The notes under the pieces are model-generated. The model was not told the DNA's origin. It was given only the letters and a program-made list of their open reading frames with translations, and did no database searches. 64,000 nucleotides of DNA from Branchiostoma floridae (Eukaryota; Chordata; Leptocardii; Amphioxiformes; Branchiostomatidae), in the NCBI RefSeq assembly GCF_000003815.2, contig NC_049987.1:10832714-10896713 (forward strand), in the 5' to 3' direction. Below are positions 35,663 to 48,899 of the stretch, piece after piece (positions within the stretch are counted from its first letter, which is position 1; each line of letters opens with the position of its first letter). The position numbers were made by a program, and so were the translations under genes.

Positions 35663-37221
35663 TATATCAGCTCTAAGTTTTTTTTATAAATAATGATGAG
35701 GAACTAACCCACAACATCGATGAAAACATCCTTCGTCTTCTCAAGGAATCCATCGCTTGTTGCTACGCACTGATACATTCCTTCTACATCATAGCGCACA
35801 CGGTGGAACCGGAGAGGGTTTTTCCAGTACAACTTTGTATTCTTCCGCCGCCATGTTACTTTCGGTTTTGGATTTCCGTCGACCAGACAGTTCAGGGAGA
35901 AGTCATCATCCTCTGAAAGGGCGGTCACCTTGTCGTCCATGGAGGGGTCAATCAGCGGTGGGTCTATTTTCAACCAAAGAAAGAAGATAAGTAGTATTGA
36001 TTTAAATTGTTATCCAACATTCATCGCATGTTGATTATACGAAAACAAAATCATCTTTATTTTGTGAAAGACCTTCGTACACATGTAATAGAGATAACAA
36101 ACTGTCTATGTACAGACAATGAGCCTCATTCAATCTACGGAATTTGTCACTTGACAGTACTGACGCATATGATACGCTTATTGCGCAACAACAAAGTCTC
36201 CAATGGAACGCTGTGTATGTACGTATGTGTAAAAGTAGTAAACAGACCATACGTACACAAAACCTCTAATGTCACAGTCCCCATTCCTAAGTGAGCTACA
36301 CCATTGTCTGCCGTGCATTGGTAGGTTCCTGCATCCTGACGAGATGTACTGGGGATTCGAAACGTCTTCTGCCTGTGGAAGAAAAGAAATACGCAACCTG
36401 CCTTTTAAATCCAATTCACTGTATGATATAAGCGTTTATCTTGTACATTACTTGACTTGAAAAATAGTCGGGTAATTCTGTCGTATAAAGCCATTATACC
36501 CTATGTTGCCACTCATTAATGCTGGGCGGTGAGATCTTGTCCAGCTGATGGTTGCAGGAGGATTGCTGTCAACCAGGCAGGTCAGATCTGCTGAGTCTCC
36601 CTCTATGACGCGAACCGAAGGAGTGGGAACAGTCACGCTTGGGGGATCTAAGAATGAAAAAAACAACACAGGTATGTTGTAATTATGAACTGTTCAATGC
36701 AATAAAAATCGTATATATGCGGTGCATATATCTGGTCTACCAGGTGATGGTGACTTTATACAGTACGTTTACAGAATAGACTTAAACATGCGACTCACAA
36801 TGCACTTGCAAAATCGTCCAGGATTCCTGAGCAGAAGTGATCTCCGGAAATGGCTGGCTGGCTCTGCAGGTCAGGTTCATACCGTTATCCCATTTGGTCA
36901 GTCGCCGGATAGTAAGGTCAAGCTCTACTTGACTTTCACGTTCTTCAAAATTCACATCTTGCTCTGTAAACGCCTCCGTCCCATTGTACCAGGTAAGTTG
37001 AGGCAGTGGATGGCCTCCTGGAGATGTACAGCTTAACTCTAGCTGCTGCCCTGCCTGGACCGGTACTTCTGTACGTCGCAGTGTAGGGGGCTGGTGAACT
37101 GGAACTGCAATGAAACATATTGATTGTGAAAACTTGCATTTCATAAAAAAACATTCACCACCAATAAAGCCAATAGATGTCATCAAGAATCAACTTCATA
37201 TTTGTATCAAATACGTCTCAC

Positions 37222-37340
37222 CTACTACGGTTAGCGTTGCCTCTTTCATCCTCTAGTTGTGCTAGTCTAGCTCCTTCATCCTCTAGTTGTGCGTCCTGAA
37301 TTCGTAAATGAAACTCTCCTTTCTGCACGTTACCAACAAC
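37222..37340 (-). pseudogene. Frame-breaking exon 3 of copy A
   Basis: The exon has normal GT-AG borders but is 8 nt shorter than its homologues at 45281-45407 and 54557-54683. The first 19 codons align; then an internal near-duplicate block takes the place of the region encoding GAYTCSIFGLEP in copy B. The distal part again matches, but in another frame (TLTVVG). Confidence 0.8.
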
Positions 37341-40300
37341 CTGAGAAATCAATCGATAGTATATCAACAAATGATTAAGGGTGTTGCTAATAGATTCGGC
37401 TTGAAATCAAGGCTTACAGAAACACACGATTATGTTCATTCATGACCTATCCAGACGGCGCACACGATGAAGGACGTAATTTTAATAGCTGGAACTTATG
37501 TATAATTACGTTATGATGTGGATAAGAAAGACCTTGTAGCGTGGGTACTTTGGGTCCACTCTCCGGCCGGACGTTATGAACCGCCTAGGTGACCTAACCC
37601 AATTCACGACATCATCTGGTGACAGGTCACGGAAGCTGCAGTGAAGTGTAGCTGTATGGCCATGTAGGACAGCGGTGGGCAATGGAACTGCATTGTAGCT
37701 GACACAACTGGCTGTAATTTAAACACCTTAGGTGTGAGCTATCTTGCACATAACACATTGTAGAAGTGACATACTTGTTTGTGTCGTATTTGCCTATATA
37801 GACGTGATGCACCAAGAATACATCAAAGCGTCATTATACCAGTACAAAGAATTGATTTACGATTGTGACTGCATACTCACAAGAAATATCCCACTTATAA
37901 GGTACGTAGATAGCAATAGTAGAGGCGTTAGCTAGTAACATCCTTTCCCTATAACAATACCCTTTTACAGAGACAGCAAGAAAACTTGCTGAACTATGTG
38001 CCTACAAAATGAATGGCAACAACAACATACGTAGAACAGCAACAGAACGACATTATCATTGCTTACAATACATTCTCTATCCTTTGCTCCATCATAGCGT
38101 AATGGCCACACGATATGATCCCATTTACGTAGCAGTTGAGACACTTTAGAAGCAATCAGTGCGTGAACACTGTAAAGACTCGATCGTTTGGAGGAGCTTC
38201 TAGCTCAAGGTTAAAGCTTGTTATGACGTCGACGTCTATTTTGCTGTGGTGAGAGGCTTTGGGGCTTGCAGATGGTTTTGTTAGCCTCAATAAGCGTCAT
38301 GAAGGCCGTTCCGTCTACTGGCCAATTTGCGCAAAACAAAAGGCATATGACAAGACGTTTAAAACGTCCCCTTGGATTTGCCTCTTTTAAATAGTAATGC
38401 TTTTATTTCAATCCTTTTTCAAAATCCAAGACTGTAACAAAGCCTTAAGGTCAAAATAAAATCATTTTGTGTTATCTTAACAAACGAACTATTCTTATTA
38501 CTATGTCCTTTATTATATCTTTGTTATCTTCGTCAGTTGTAGCAACTACATTTTAACAACAAATAAATATGCCCCCTTCAATGGACATGATTGATGGTGC
38601 TCTTGTTTTGGCTTTCTATGATTTTATGGACAGACGTAAGTAGATTTGAACGAAGTGCGTAGTAAGAACGTGAATATATCACATGTTCCATTAGACCACA
38701 AAGCTTTAAATTACTTCAATAAGAATATTTTACTGTCCACGACACATAGCAATGTTCCAAGATAAAAATATTAAATATCTCCGGAGTACATTAACCGTTG
38801 TCAATATCTATTAGATAGATTATACGAACAGTTGGTTTATCCGCTTGCGGTGTTAACGCATTTCCGTTACATCTTGTTTGGTAGCTCATGTGTGGTGTGA
38901 TCGAAAAAAATATTCCAATGGATTGTTTTGCTGCCATTCATCATCACTACATAATGATAAATGAATGTGGTAAAATGCATAAGTAAGTATAGGCAATTCT
39001 AATAAAAGAAGCATGTGTCCTTGAACCATTCGAAAGCCCAGTAAAGCTCTCTCTAACGCTTTGGCGTCTTCACACTTTAAAGGAATACTAATGGCGTTAT
39101 TCAGAAGGAACAGTCCTGTTTGATTATAGCAACGGTAAGGTCAATTGCAGACCGGCAGCGCTTGTAGTTGTAGAAAAGCTGATACATTGTTACAAGTGAG
39201 CGACTCATTGATGATGATTGCATAGTGTTGCTATTATCATACATCTTGGTGATAATAGTGGCCCCGTAATAGCTCTTACTAACATTTACATTGAGGGTTC
39301 TATGTTCAGTGAACTGTTCCATGTTCTCGTCACGCCAAATTTCTTCATGAATGTATTATCGCCAAAGGCGATGTAACTGCATCGACTTGGGTAAGGTTGT
39401 AGAATAAGGTCATACACCATTACGAAAGTCATGAGCCATGGATGAATGACCATAAAGTATATCAAAAAATTACAGTAACTCCCTTCAGGTTGGAGTATAT
39501 AAGTCTTGTTCATTTTTTAACAACTTCACTAACATTATTTGTGCTTTAGTGGATCATGTACTCCTGTTATTGATTTAGCCGTAAATAAAGCATACTTTAT
39601 TCAGTGTGATATAAATACCGTGTCTGCTTTACACAAGGCATATCATCATTGTGCTGTTCATCGTGCCTCGGGTGTGTAACAATGAGGAATCATTTGACGT
39701 ATTTAAAGCTAAGGTAAGTGGGTAAAGTTAATGAATCATCAACCATATGATGATGAATGATGCCTTTGCTTCATTGTCACTAGCTGGTATCAATTCCCAA
39801 AAAACATTACCACCACGTATTCTTGATATGATTAACGTCATCACAAACAATATGTACAATATGACATGGTACTATCATCATTTATAACGTATGATTATTG
39901 GTCTCGCATGTATTTATACGGCAGTGTTCTTATGTTATGAAATGCAGGAAATACTTCATTTGCAAGCGTTTTGAAAAGGCTATGGCGTCTACATTCTATA
40001 GGGCCTAGTGTACTACATTTAGATCTAGTTATCATAATGACGGAAAGAGCCTGATAACAGCGATAGGTCAACAACATTCCAAAACAGCAAACCGCTAGAA
40101 AACAAACGACCTCCTGTTTAATTTTCATAACGGGTTCCGATTCATCACAAAGAATCTCTTGTTCTTAGAAGATGCAGATGAGACGAGATATCGACATGAC
40201 GACTAAGCGTACCCACCTTTACCCACCCAGTACAGATAGCATCATGCATGGCATAGCATAGAAAAAATGTCGTAACCAGTAATGAAAATATTGATTAGCT

Positions 40301-40372
40301 TCACCTACCGTCAGGAAAAACACTGAATAACCCGGCTGCAGCAAGCAAAAATACGTTTATGTTGGTCAGCAT

Positions 40373-42393
40373 CTTGTTAGTGATACTTGCAGCAGTTCCG
40401 TGGCGATATGGTACGTCGAAGACGGGCTCAGTCTAAATGTGACATATGCCAAAAAGACCACAAGGGGAACTAGATCCTCTCTGGGCGCATCAATATGGCA
40501 TTACAGGGAGCAGAAAGGATAGAAGCGTATCGTCTGGCATTTCACTGACGGATTGCGTGTGTATCAGTCCGCACACACCCATAGACCCAGGCCCTAAATG
40601 AAATCCTTCTGCGGCCCTCGGGGAAAGCTGAACACATTAGTTCGGCTGGAAGATCCCAGTAATGTGTTCCAATTACATTATGTCATCCATAATGCATAGC
40701 CTAAGTCAGTTAGAATAGATTTGGTGCACAACTTCCAGAAACAATGAGATCATGAACTTGCAGCAGGCTGCAAATATCCTTGAATTAGGAATTGTTATTT
40801 TTATACAGATATGCAGTCAATTAATGTTGTTTATAGATACGGGAAAAATTGATACCTAAAGCCCTTTTTCCAAACTAACGATTACCTGAAGCTTCCCGTT
40901 TACGTGTGACAAATAAGAGTTAATGTTTCCTCGTAAAACCTTAAGCTTCCTATGATTCTTTTTACTGCTATTTTCTGTGAAAGAAATGGAATTTTTTTTC
41001 TTATAATCAAACCTTTCTTATATGTTTTTGAAATGGATTTGTCACGTACTTTATGATTATCGATGTTTGGTTGTTACTGATAGCGAGGACACGTGGGATT
41101 ACAAGAAAGACTGCATAACTGAACAATTTTGTGCTTACATTTGTACGTTAGTCCTTTCATTTATTGATCGTTTGTCTTTACACCATTTGAATCTAAAGCT
41201 GTAAATACTTATGATTTGAAACAAAGCGACCTGTGCGTTTACCAATACTGGGGTAGCCTTATGTATCATAAAGTGAAAAGAGCTGCGACCTCTTGCGACC
41301 CGCTGATGATTGCATCCACTGTAACCTTAGACGAATAAAATGCATTAAGATAGATTATTGACTAAAGCAAGAGCCTTCCATATACTGGGACCAATGTCTT
41401 GACCAATTTTGGATAAGCAATTTAAATTACAGCTGCGCATGAATGGTCAAATAAGACCATGTATACGCTATACACAGTACACGATCACAGTGTGTCATAT
41501 TCTATGGTGCGGTACAGTACGTGGTTTCTGCCTAGAAGGTAACGCACAGAGATCAACTGGCTTAACTTTATTTCATTCACATTGGTACAGATGTCACTAG
41601 AATGGAACAGATGTTATTGTTAGTCTAACTATCTACGTCTCATGATGTTTAGCTACGTTTACAGAACAGCACAGAGGCATTTGAAATATATGTCACATAA
41701 TATTGAAATATCCACAGAACACATGTTTATCATTTACTATCACAATGTCTAACTATACATTATACTTTTCTGTACTTTGTGTTAATGAGTATGTTGTGTT
41801 GCAACAAATGTCAGTTGACATATAAAATTCATTAAATGCTACTTAACATACTTCAAACCCATCAAACATCGATAAAACAATCTCATCATCATCAGGAGAG
41901 TGCACTGGACAAAGTTCACTCTCCTTGTCAAAGTTCGGCCATGACATGGCCCTATGTACTAATTACCTGCTGTCACACAGATGTAAAAATGCTGGCCTTT
42001 TGATGATTGCACGTCAATGCTATAGGCTGCTCAGCAACGCAATAAACAACCTAGAAAATATGTTTACATGCGTCCGTCAAAAACGCAATGTTCAATGGTA
42101 CCTATATCCTCAAGGTATCGACTGCAAATGATATGACATTCTAGCAGATAATATCACACGCACTAATTATATATAATATAAATAGTTCCGTTGATAATTA
42201 CTGAAACGACTATTAAAAAATCTTTCATTTGAAGAAACATTAACTCCACTATTTTCTACTCTCATCTCAGTGTAAAACAAATTTCAACCACGGTGTATAT
42301 AATGTAAAACATTCCAAAATGTTCATATAAATATGAAGTGCCAATCTGTAAACTACTCCGTGTAATAACAAATTGAGAACCGCGATGTCGGTG
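40373..42393. other. Intergenic between copies B and A
   Basis: Upstream region of copy A plus 3' flank of copy B. A conserved stretch in the first 200 bp upstream of exon 1 is shared by all four copies and probably holds the promoter. No TATA box can be placed with confidence. The short frames (41022-41204 and 41925-42131) recur in the B-C interval as expected for recent duplicates. Confidence 0.45.
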
Positions 42394-45300
42394 CTACTGA
42401 TCCCCATCGGAATACGGTGGAAGGGATGTCGAGTGAACCAGCCCTGCAATATAAAGAATAAAGAAAAACGTATGTTCAGTAATGTTTACTTACTTGTGCG
42501 AACACAATTATAATTGTTGTCTTCACAGAAGACTACGTGCAATACAAATATAAAAGTAGTAGATGTTTACCTGAGTAAGAAAGTCCAACCGACTCCCACT
42601 TCTTCTCCATCCGTGGCGGAGGCCGAGGCTTGAGTGTACCGTACATCTCCTGTAGCTCCAGGTCCTCCACACCGGAGTCAATGGTGCCGGTCTTGTACAC
42701 GTACTTCGGTACAGGCGGCATCGGGCGGGAGGCGGACAAGTCAAAGGATTCTAAGAATAGTGGCATTAGTAACTGTTACGGTAGTATACATTACGTTGAT
42801 GAAAGTTATACATCCAGGTAATAAGATACGCCAAAACCAATTGATCGAGCAACTGGATATGGTTTTGGAAACAGTGACACCCATAGTGTACTGACGGAAG
42901 AAAACTGATGTTGTCTGAAACGTCTGACCGTTTCCAAAATCATATCCTGTTGCTTGAGGTGTTGTTTTTGGCGTAGTATTCACTATTTCGTTTAGTTAAA
43001 TCTTTAACCCTCAAGCACCCGACCTTTTTTTGCGACTAAAATGTTTGCAAGAATTCGGTGTTATATAAGTAGATAAATACCATCTTGATAAGACTTGCAC
43101 ATCAATCCCTTCTTCTTGCAGATGATTATAATAACCACCACAGCGACTGTCACCAGAAGAACCACTCCACCAGTGATAGCTGGGATCACGACAGTCTTCG
43201 GAATGGATTCTGTTGAGCAAAATTTAAAGACTGAATGGTACATATAGATTCACAAAGTTTTTGCCTTGCAGCAAGGTGAATTTTGTACACGTATAATAAA
43301 GCTCTGGGAAAATATATACTACCTTTGATCTCCAAGTGTATGTTTCGCTTGACAGTCCCGAACATGTTGGTCGTCTCGCAGATGTAGCTTCCACCATCCT
43401 TCACAGCCACATTCTGTATGGTCAGTGACGACGTCATTTCCTGGTTCCGTCTGGTTGTGACAATACGGAAATCAGCACTATCTAGCTCGGTTTCAAACCC
43501 GTAATTATTTCGCCATATCCACTGGACACGAGATGGCAAAGGATCGGCTGCAACAGTACAAGCAAGTCGCACTGTTTCCCCGGTATCAGCAGATACCATC
43601 GCCGTCTCGCCTTCTCCTTCCATATAGGGTTTGCCTGTGGAATATACGAATCACTAATCTTAGACGTCAACAACATTTCTTCCTGAATTCGAGAAGCTTA
43701 GAGCGAAGTGTGACTCTTATGAATTAGAAATTCTGTGACTAAAAATAATGATGAGGAACCAACCCACAACATCGATGAAAACATCCTTTGTCTTGTCAAG
43801 GAATCCATCACTTGTTGCTACGCACTGATACATTCCTTCTACATCATAGCGCACACGGTGGAACCGGAGAGGGTTTTTCCAGTACAACTTTGTATTCTTC
43901 CGCCGCCATGTTACTTTCGGTTTTGGATTTCCGTCCACCAGACAGTTCAGGGAGAAGTCATCATCCTCTGAAAGGGCGGTCACTTTGTCGTCCATAGAGG
44001 GGTCAATCAGCGGTGGGTCTATTTTTCAACCAAAGAAAGAAGATAAGTACTATTGATTTAAATTGTTATCCAACATTCATCGCATGTTGATTATACGAAA
44101 ACAACATCATCTTTATTTTGTGAAAGACCTTCGTACACATGTAATAGAGATAACAAACTGTCTATGTACAGACAATGAGCCTCATTCAATCTACGGAATT
44201 TGTCACTTGACAGTACTGACGCTTATAATACGCTTATTGCGCAACAACAAAGTCTCCAATGGAACGCTGTGTATGTACGTATGTGTAAAAGTAGTATACA
44301 GACCATACGTACACAAAACCTCTAATGTCACAGTCCCCACTCCTAAGGGAGCTACACCATTGTCTGCCGTGCATTGGTAAGTTCCTGCATCCTGACGAGA
44401 TGTACTGGGGATTCGAAACGTCTTCTGCCTGTGGAAGAAAAGAAATACGCAACCTGCCTTTTAAATCCAATTCACATGTATGATATAAGCGTTTATCTTG
44501 TACATTACTTGACTTGAAAAATAGTCGGGTAATTCTGTCGTATAAAGTCATTATACCCTATGTTGCCACTCATTAATGCTGGGCGGTGAGATCTTGTCCA
44601 GCTGATGGTTGCAGGAGGATTGCTGTCCACCAGGCAGGTCAGATCTGCTGAGTCTCCCTCTATGACGCGAACCGAAGGAGTGGGAACAGTCACGCTTGGG
44701 GGATCTAAGAATGAAAAAAAAAAAACAGGTATGTTGTAATTATGAACTGTCCAATGCAATAAAAATCGTATATATACGGTGCATATATCTGGTCTACCAT
44801 AGAGACTTTATACTGTACATTTACAGAATAGACTTAAACGTGCGACTCACAATGCACTCGTAAAATCGTCCAAGATTCCTGCGTAGAAGTGATCTCCGGA
44901 AATGGCTGGCTGGCTTTGCAGGTCAGGTTCATACCGTTATCCCATTTGGTCAGTCGCTGGATAGTAAATTCAAGCTCTACTTGACTTTCACGGTCTTTAA
45001 AATTCACATGTTGCTCTGTAAATGCCTCCGTCCCATTGTACCAGGTCAGCTGAGGCAGTGGATGGCCTCCTGAAGATGTACAGCTTAATTCTAGCTGCTG
45101 CCCAGCCTGTCCTGGAACTTCCGCACCTCTCAGTGTAGGGGGTTGAGGAATAGGTACTGAAATGAAATACGTTTGAGATGTTTTGTTACTGTGAAAATAT
45201 GTATTCTACGAAAAGACAAATTTACCTAGAACGCCAAGAGGAATCATTGAGAATCAAGTATTGCATCAAATGTTTCTTACCTACTACAGTTAACATTGCT

Positions 45301-48300
45301 TCTTTAGGTTCAAGACCAAATATGCTACACGTGTAAGCTCCTCTGTCCTCTAGGCTAACGTCCTGGATCCGTAGATTAAACTCCCCTTTCTGCACGTCAC
45401 CAACAACCTGAGACATATTTCAAAACGTTTAAGGAATTGCTTTAATATTTAATGAATTTGGTCTAAAATCAAGGAAGTACATAGATTTTTTGACTGCTCT
45501 TTAATCCATTCTAACTGCACGATGAAACAAATAGCTAATTGCATTGCATAATGTTGTGTTTACTTATCACGAAATTCAGGACGCGAATAAATATATAGAA
45601 TTTTAGAAATACCTGGTATCGTGGGTACTTTGGGTCCACCCTCCTGCCAATTGTAATGGCTCTTGCAGGTGATGACCTCACCCAACTAACGGCATCATCT
45701 GGTGACAAGTCATGGAAGCTGCAGTGAAGCGTAGCAGTATGGCCCAGTAGGACAGCGGTGGGCAATGGAACTGCATTGTAGCTGACACCACTGGCTGTAA
45801 TATAAACACCGACTTAGGTGTGAGCTTTATTGTACATCACACATTGTAGAAGTGACTTGTTTGTGTCGTGATTGCTTATATAGACGTGATGCACCTAGAA
45901 CACATTAAAGTGCCATTATACCAGTACAACGAATTGATTTACGATTGTAACTTCATACTAAGAAATATCCCACAGTATACTGTAAGTAGATAGCAATAGT
46001 AGGGGCGTAAGCTAACAATCTTTCCCTTTAACAATGCACTGATACAGATACAATAAAGGAACTTGTTGACCTATGTGCCACAAGGCCTTACAAGATGAAT
46101 GGCAACAACAACATATACGTAGAAAGGCAACAGGATGAAATTATCATAGCTTACAATACATTCTCTATCCTTTGCCTCATTATAGCGTAATGGCCACACG
46201 ATCTGCACCTTTTACGTGGCGCAGTTGAGGCACTTTAGAAGCAATCAGTGCGTGATCACCGCTAAGACTCGATCGTTTGAAGGAGCATCTAGTTCAAGGT
46301 TAAAGCTTGTTATGACGTCTTCTCAGCTGTGTTGGGAGGCTTTGGAGCTGGCTGATGGTTGGAGATGGTTTTGTCAAGTTCAATAAGCGTCATGAAGGCC
46401 GTTCTGTCTACTGGTCAATTTGCGCAAAACGAAAGGCACATGACAAGACGTTTAAAGTGTCCCCTTGGATTTGTCTCCTTTAAAAATTATTTGTTTTTTA
46501 ATGCCAATCTTTTTATTCAATCCAGGTGCATATCAAGACTGTAACAAAGCTCGAAGATCAAAATTAATTAGTTTTGTGTTAGTCTTATTAAACTGAACTA
46601 TTTCCATTACTATGTTCTTTACTAGTTTGTTGAATGTTTCGTCAGTTGTAGCAGCTGCAACAGAAAAAGGCTCCTGTGATTGATGATGCTTTTGGGCCCT
46701 TGTTTTGGCTTTCTAAAGCTTTTATGGATAGCCGCAGGTAGATGTCAACGAAGTGCGTAATTAGAACGTGAAGATGTCACATGTTCCATTAGAACACAAA
46801 GCTTTTACTTCAATACGAATATTTTCCTGTCAATATGACACATAGCAATCCTGCGTTCCAAAATCTTTTGTATCGCATATCTGTGTGGTGTGATCGTAAA
46901 AAATATTCCAATCAACTGTTGTATTATCGTTCATTACCACTAACAAATGATACATATTTATATGGTAAAATGAAAAAGTAGGTATGGGCACTTCTAGTTA
47001 AAGAAGCATGTGTCCTTGAACCATTCGAAAGCCTAGTAAAGCTCTCTCTAACGCTTTGGCGTCTTCACACTTTAAAGGAATACTAATGGTGTTATTGAGA
47101 AGAAACAGTCCTGTTTGATTATAGCAACGGTAAGGTCAATTGCAGACCGGCAGCGCTTGTAGATGAGCTGATACATTGTTACAAGTGACCGACTCATTGA
47201 TGATGACTGCACTTCAGTGTTGCTAGCTTAGATTTTACAGAAAATTTAAAACCAAATATTGTATAGAGAAATATCTCGAACTTTGTGACTTTGAGCAGCG
47301 TTCCGCTACCAGTAAGATTAGAATTAGTGCCCACCCCCTGGAAATAGAAAAGGGGAGATATATCAAGCTACCTGTGTCCGAGAGGATTTGTAAATATTGC
47401 CCCTCAAATGCTGTGGAAGACGAGAGTCATTTTATCACTAATTGTTCTTTTTATGATGATATAAGAAACCAACTATTTACGAGTGTATCCAAAATACACG
47501 CTTACTTTCCAACTATTCCCGACAATGAAAAATCAATCCTACTATTAAAATCAAAGAACCCACACATTATAAAAGAAGTGGGTAAATTCGTCTTCCACTG
47601 CCTAAAGAGAAGAAGTCTAACCCAACAAAACCAGTATAATGTACACTAGCATAGCACAGTCATAGAATGTAGTTCCTAGCACCTTTGTATTTTTCCTTAT
47701 TTTACATGTTGTCTGTACCTGCAATTAGCCCTCGGGCAAGAACTTGCAATAAACATATCACAATTATCATACATCTTTGTGATAATAGAGGCCCCGTAAT
47801 AGCTCTAACATTAACATTGAAGGTTCTATGTTCAGTGAACTGTTCCATGTTCTCGTCACGCCAATTTTATTCATGAATGTATTATCGCCAAAGGCTATGT
47901 AACTGCATCGACTTGGGTAAGGTTGTAGAATAAGGTCATACACCATTACGAAAGTCATGAGCCATGGATGAATGACCATAAAGTATATCAACAAATTACA
48001 GTAGCTCCCTTTAGGCTCGAGTCAATAGGTCATGTTCATTTTTTAACAACTTCAGTTACATTATTTGTGCTTTAGTGGATCATGTGCTCCTGTTATTGAT
48101 TTAGCCGTAGATAAAGTATTCCTTTTTCAGTGTCATATAAATACTATGTCTGCTTTACACAAGGCATACATCATTGTGCTGTTCATCGTGCCTCAGGTGT
48201 GTAACAATGAGTAATCATTTGACATATTAAAAGCTGAGGTAAGTGGGTAAAATTAATGAATCATCAACCATATGATGATGAATGATGCCTTTGCTTCATT

Positions 48301-48899
48301 GACACTAGCTGGTATCAATTCCCAAAAAACATCACCGCCACAATATTCTTGGCATAATTAACGTCATCACAAACAATATGTACAATATGACATGGTACTA
48401 TCATCATTTATAACGTATGATTATTGGTCTCGCATGTATTTTTACGGCAATGTTCTTATGTTACGAAATACAGGAAATACTTCATTTGCAAGCGTTTTGA
48501 AAAGGCTATGGCGTCTACATTCTATAGGGCCTAGTGTACTACATTTAGATCTAGTTATCATAATGACGGAAAGAGCCTGATAACAGCGATAGGTCAACAA
48601 CATTCCAAAACAGCAAACCGCTAGAAAACAAACGACCTCCTGTTTAATTTTCATAACGGGTTCCGATTCATCACAAAGAATCTCTTGTTCTTAGAAGATG
48701 CAGATGAGACGAGATATCGACATGACGACTAAGCGTAACCCACCTTTACCCACCCAGTACAGATAGCATCATGCATGGCATAGCATAGACAAAATGTCGT
48801 AACCAGTAATGAAAATATTGATTAGCTTCACCTACCGTCAGGAAAAACAGTGAATAACCCGGCTGCAGCAAGCAAAAATACGTTTTTGTTGGTCAGCAT
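42394..48899 (-). CDS. Kirrel/Neph-like Ig adhesion receptor, copy B
   Basis: Predicted 622-residue type I membrane protein of the Kirrel/Neph (kin of IRRE, SYG-1, Roughest) family, cell-surface adhesion receptors that bind themselves or nephrin-type partners. Exons: 48899-48836, 45794-45613, 45407-45281, 45156-44851, 44704-44557, 44428-44313, 44018-43764, 43634-43323, 43209-43081, 42750-42571 and 42443-42394 (TAG stop at 42396-42394). They sum to 1869 nt with matched phases throughout. Domains: signal peptide (1-21, MLTNKNVFLLAAAGLF), Ig1 (about 25-124, YPRYQVVGDVQKGEFNLRIQ, typical of Neph Ig1), Ig2 (125-226), Ig3 (227-314), Ig4 (315-399), Ig5 (400-503, VQWIWRNNYG), membrane span (about 511-533) and an 87-residue tail. 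Each Ig domain keeps its cysteine pair (LHC/YTC, LSC/LTC, LTC/YQC, LNC/YQC, LAC/YIC). The tail has KPRPPPR and LPPY but no C-terminal PDZ ligand. Family assignment is from memory of the sequences. Confidence 0.85.
42825..42980. mobile_element. Hairpin MITE in intron 9 of copy B
   Basis: Inverted arms of about 45-50 bp share ACGCCAAAA, a GCAAC block and GGATATG(G/A)TTTTGGAAAC. The equivalent copy A intron (between 33976 and 34094) lacks it; copy C has it at 51342-51500. The host sequence on both sides is GTAGTAT(A/T)CA(C/T). Confidence 0.7.
47227..47764 (+). pseudogene. 5'-truncated LINE fragment in intron 1 of copy B
   Basis: Encodes the end of a non-LTR ORF2: KYCIEKYLELCDFEQRSATS, ISAHPLEIEKGRY, then RICKYCPSNAVEDESHFITN, giving C-x2-C-x8-H-x4-C. 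The frame stops at 47649, and the element ends with AATAAACAT near 47757. The intact site in copies A and C reads GTGTTGCTATTATCATAC, so the insertion point falls between GTTGCTA and TTATC. No clear target duplication is seen. It is antisense to the host gene and unrelated in sequence to the LINE at 31560. Confidence 0.75.

Larger units (their letters stand above)
31412..40372 (-). pseudogene. Kirrel/Neph-like Ig receptor, copy A (frameshifted)
   Basis: This is the first of three tandem Kirrel-like adhesion receptors. Exons: 40372-40309, 37711-37533, 37340-37222, 37104-36799, 36647-36500, 36372-36257, 35963-35709, 34648-34337, 34223-34095, 33975-33796 and 31461-31412. All splice sites match copies B and C and are GT-AG. 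Exon 3 is 119 nt against 127 in the other copies. A local duplication of a GCACAACTAGAGGATGAA-like block replaces the segment with the second Ig1 cysteine and shifts the frame; the summed exons (1858 nt) are not divisible by three. Ig2-Ig5, the membrane span and the tail are otherwise open and nearly identical to B. Skipping exons 2 and 3 together (phase 1 to phase 1) would restore the frame without Ig1. The start at 40372 has an in-frame TAG upstream. Introns contain a MITE (34768-35662) and a LINE (31560-33779). Confidence 0.75.

Noticed and set aside
39286-39513. Frame with HPWLMTFVMVYDLILQ, recurring in all copies
   Set aside because: Recent duplication suffices to explain it; no splice sites in a compatible phase were convincing.
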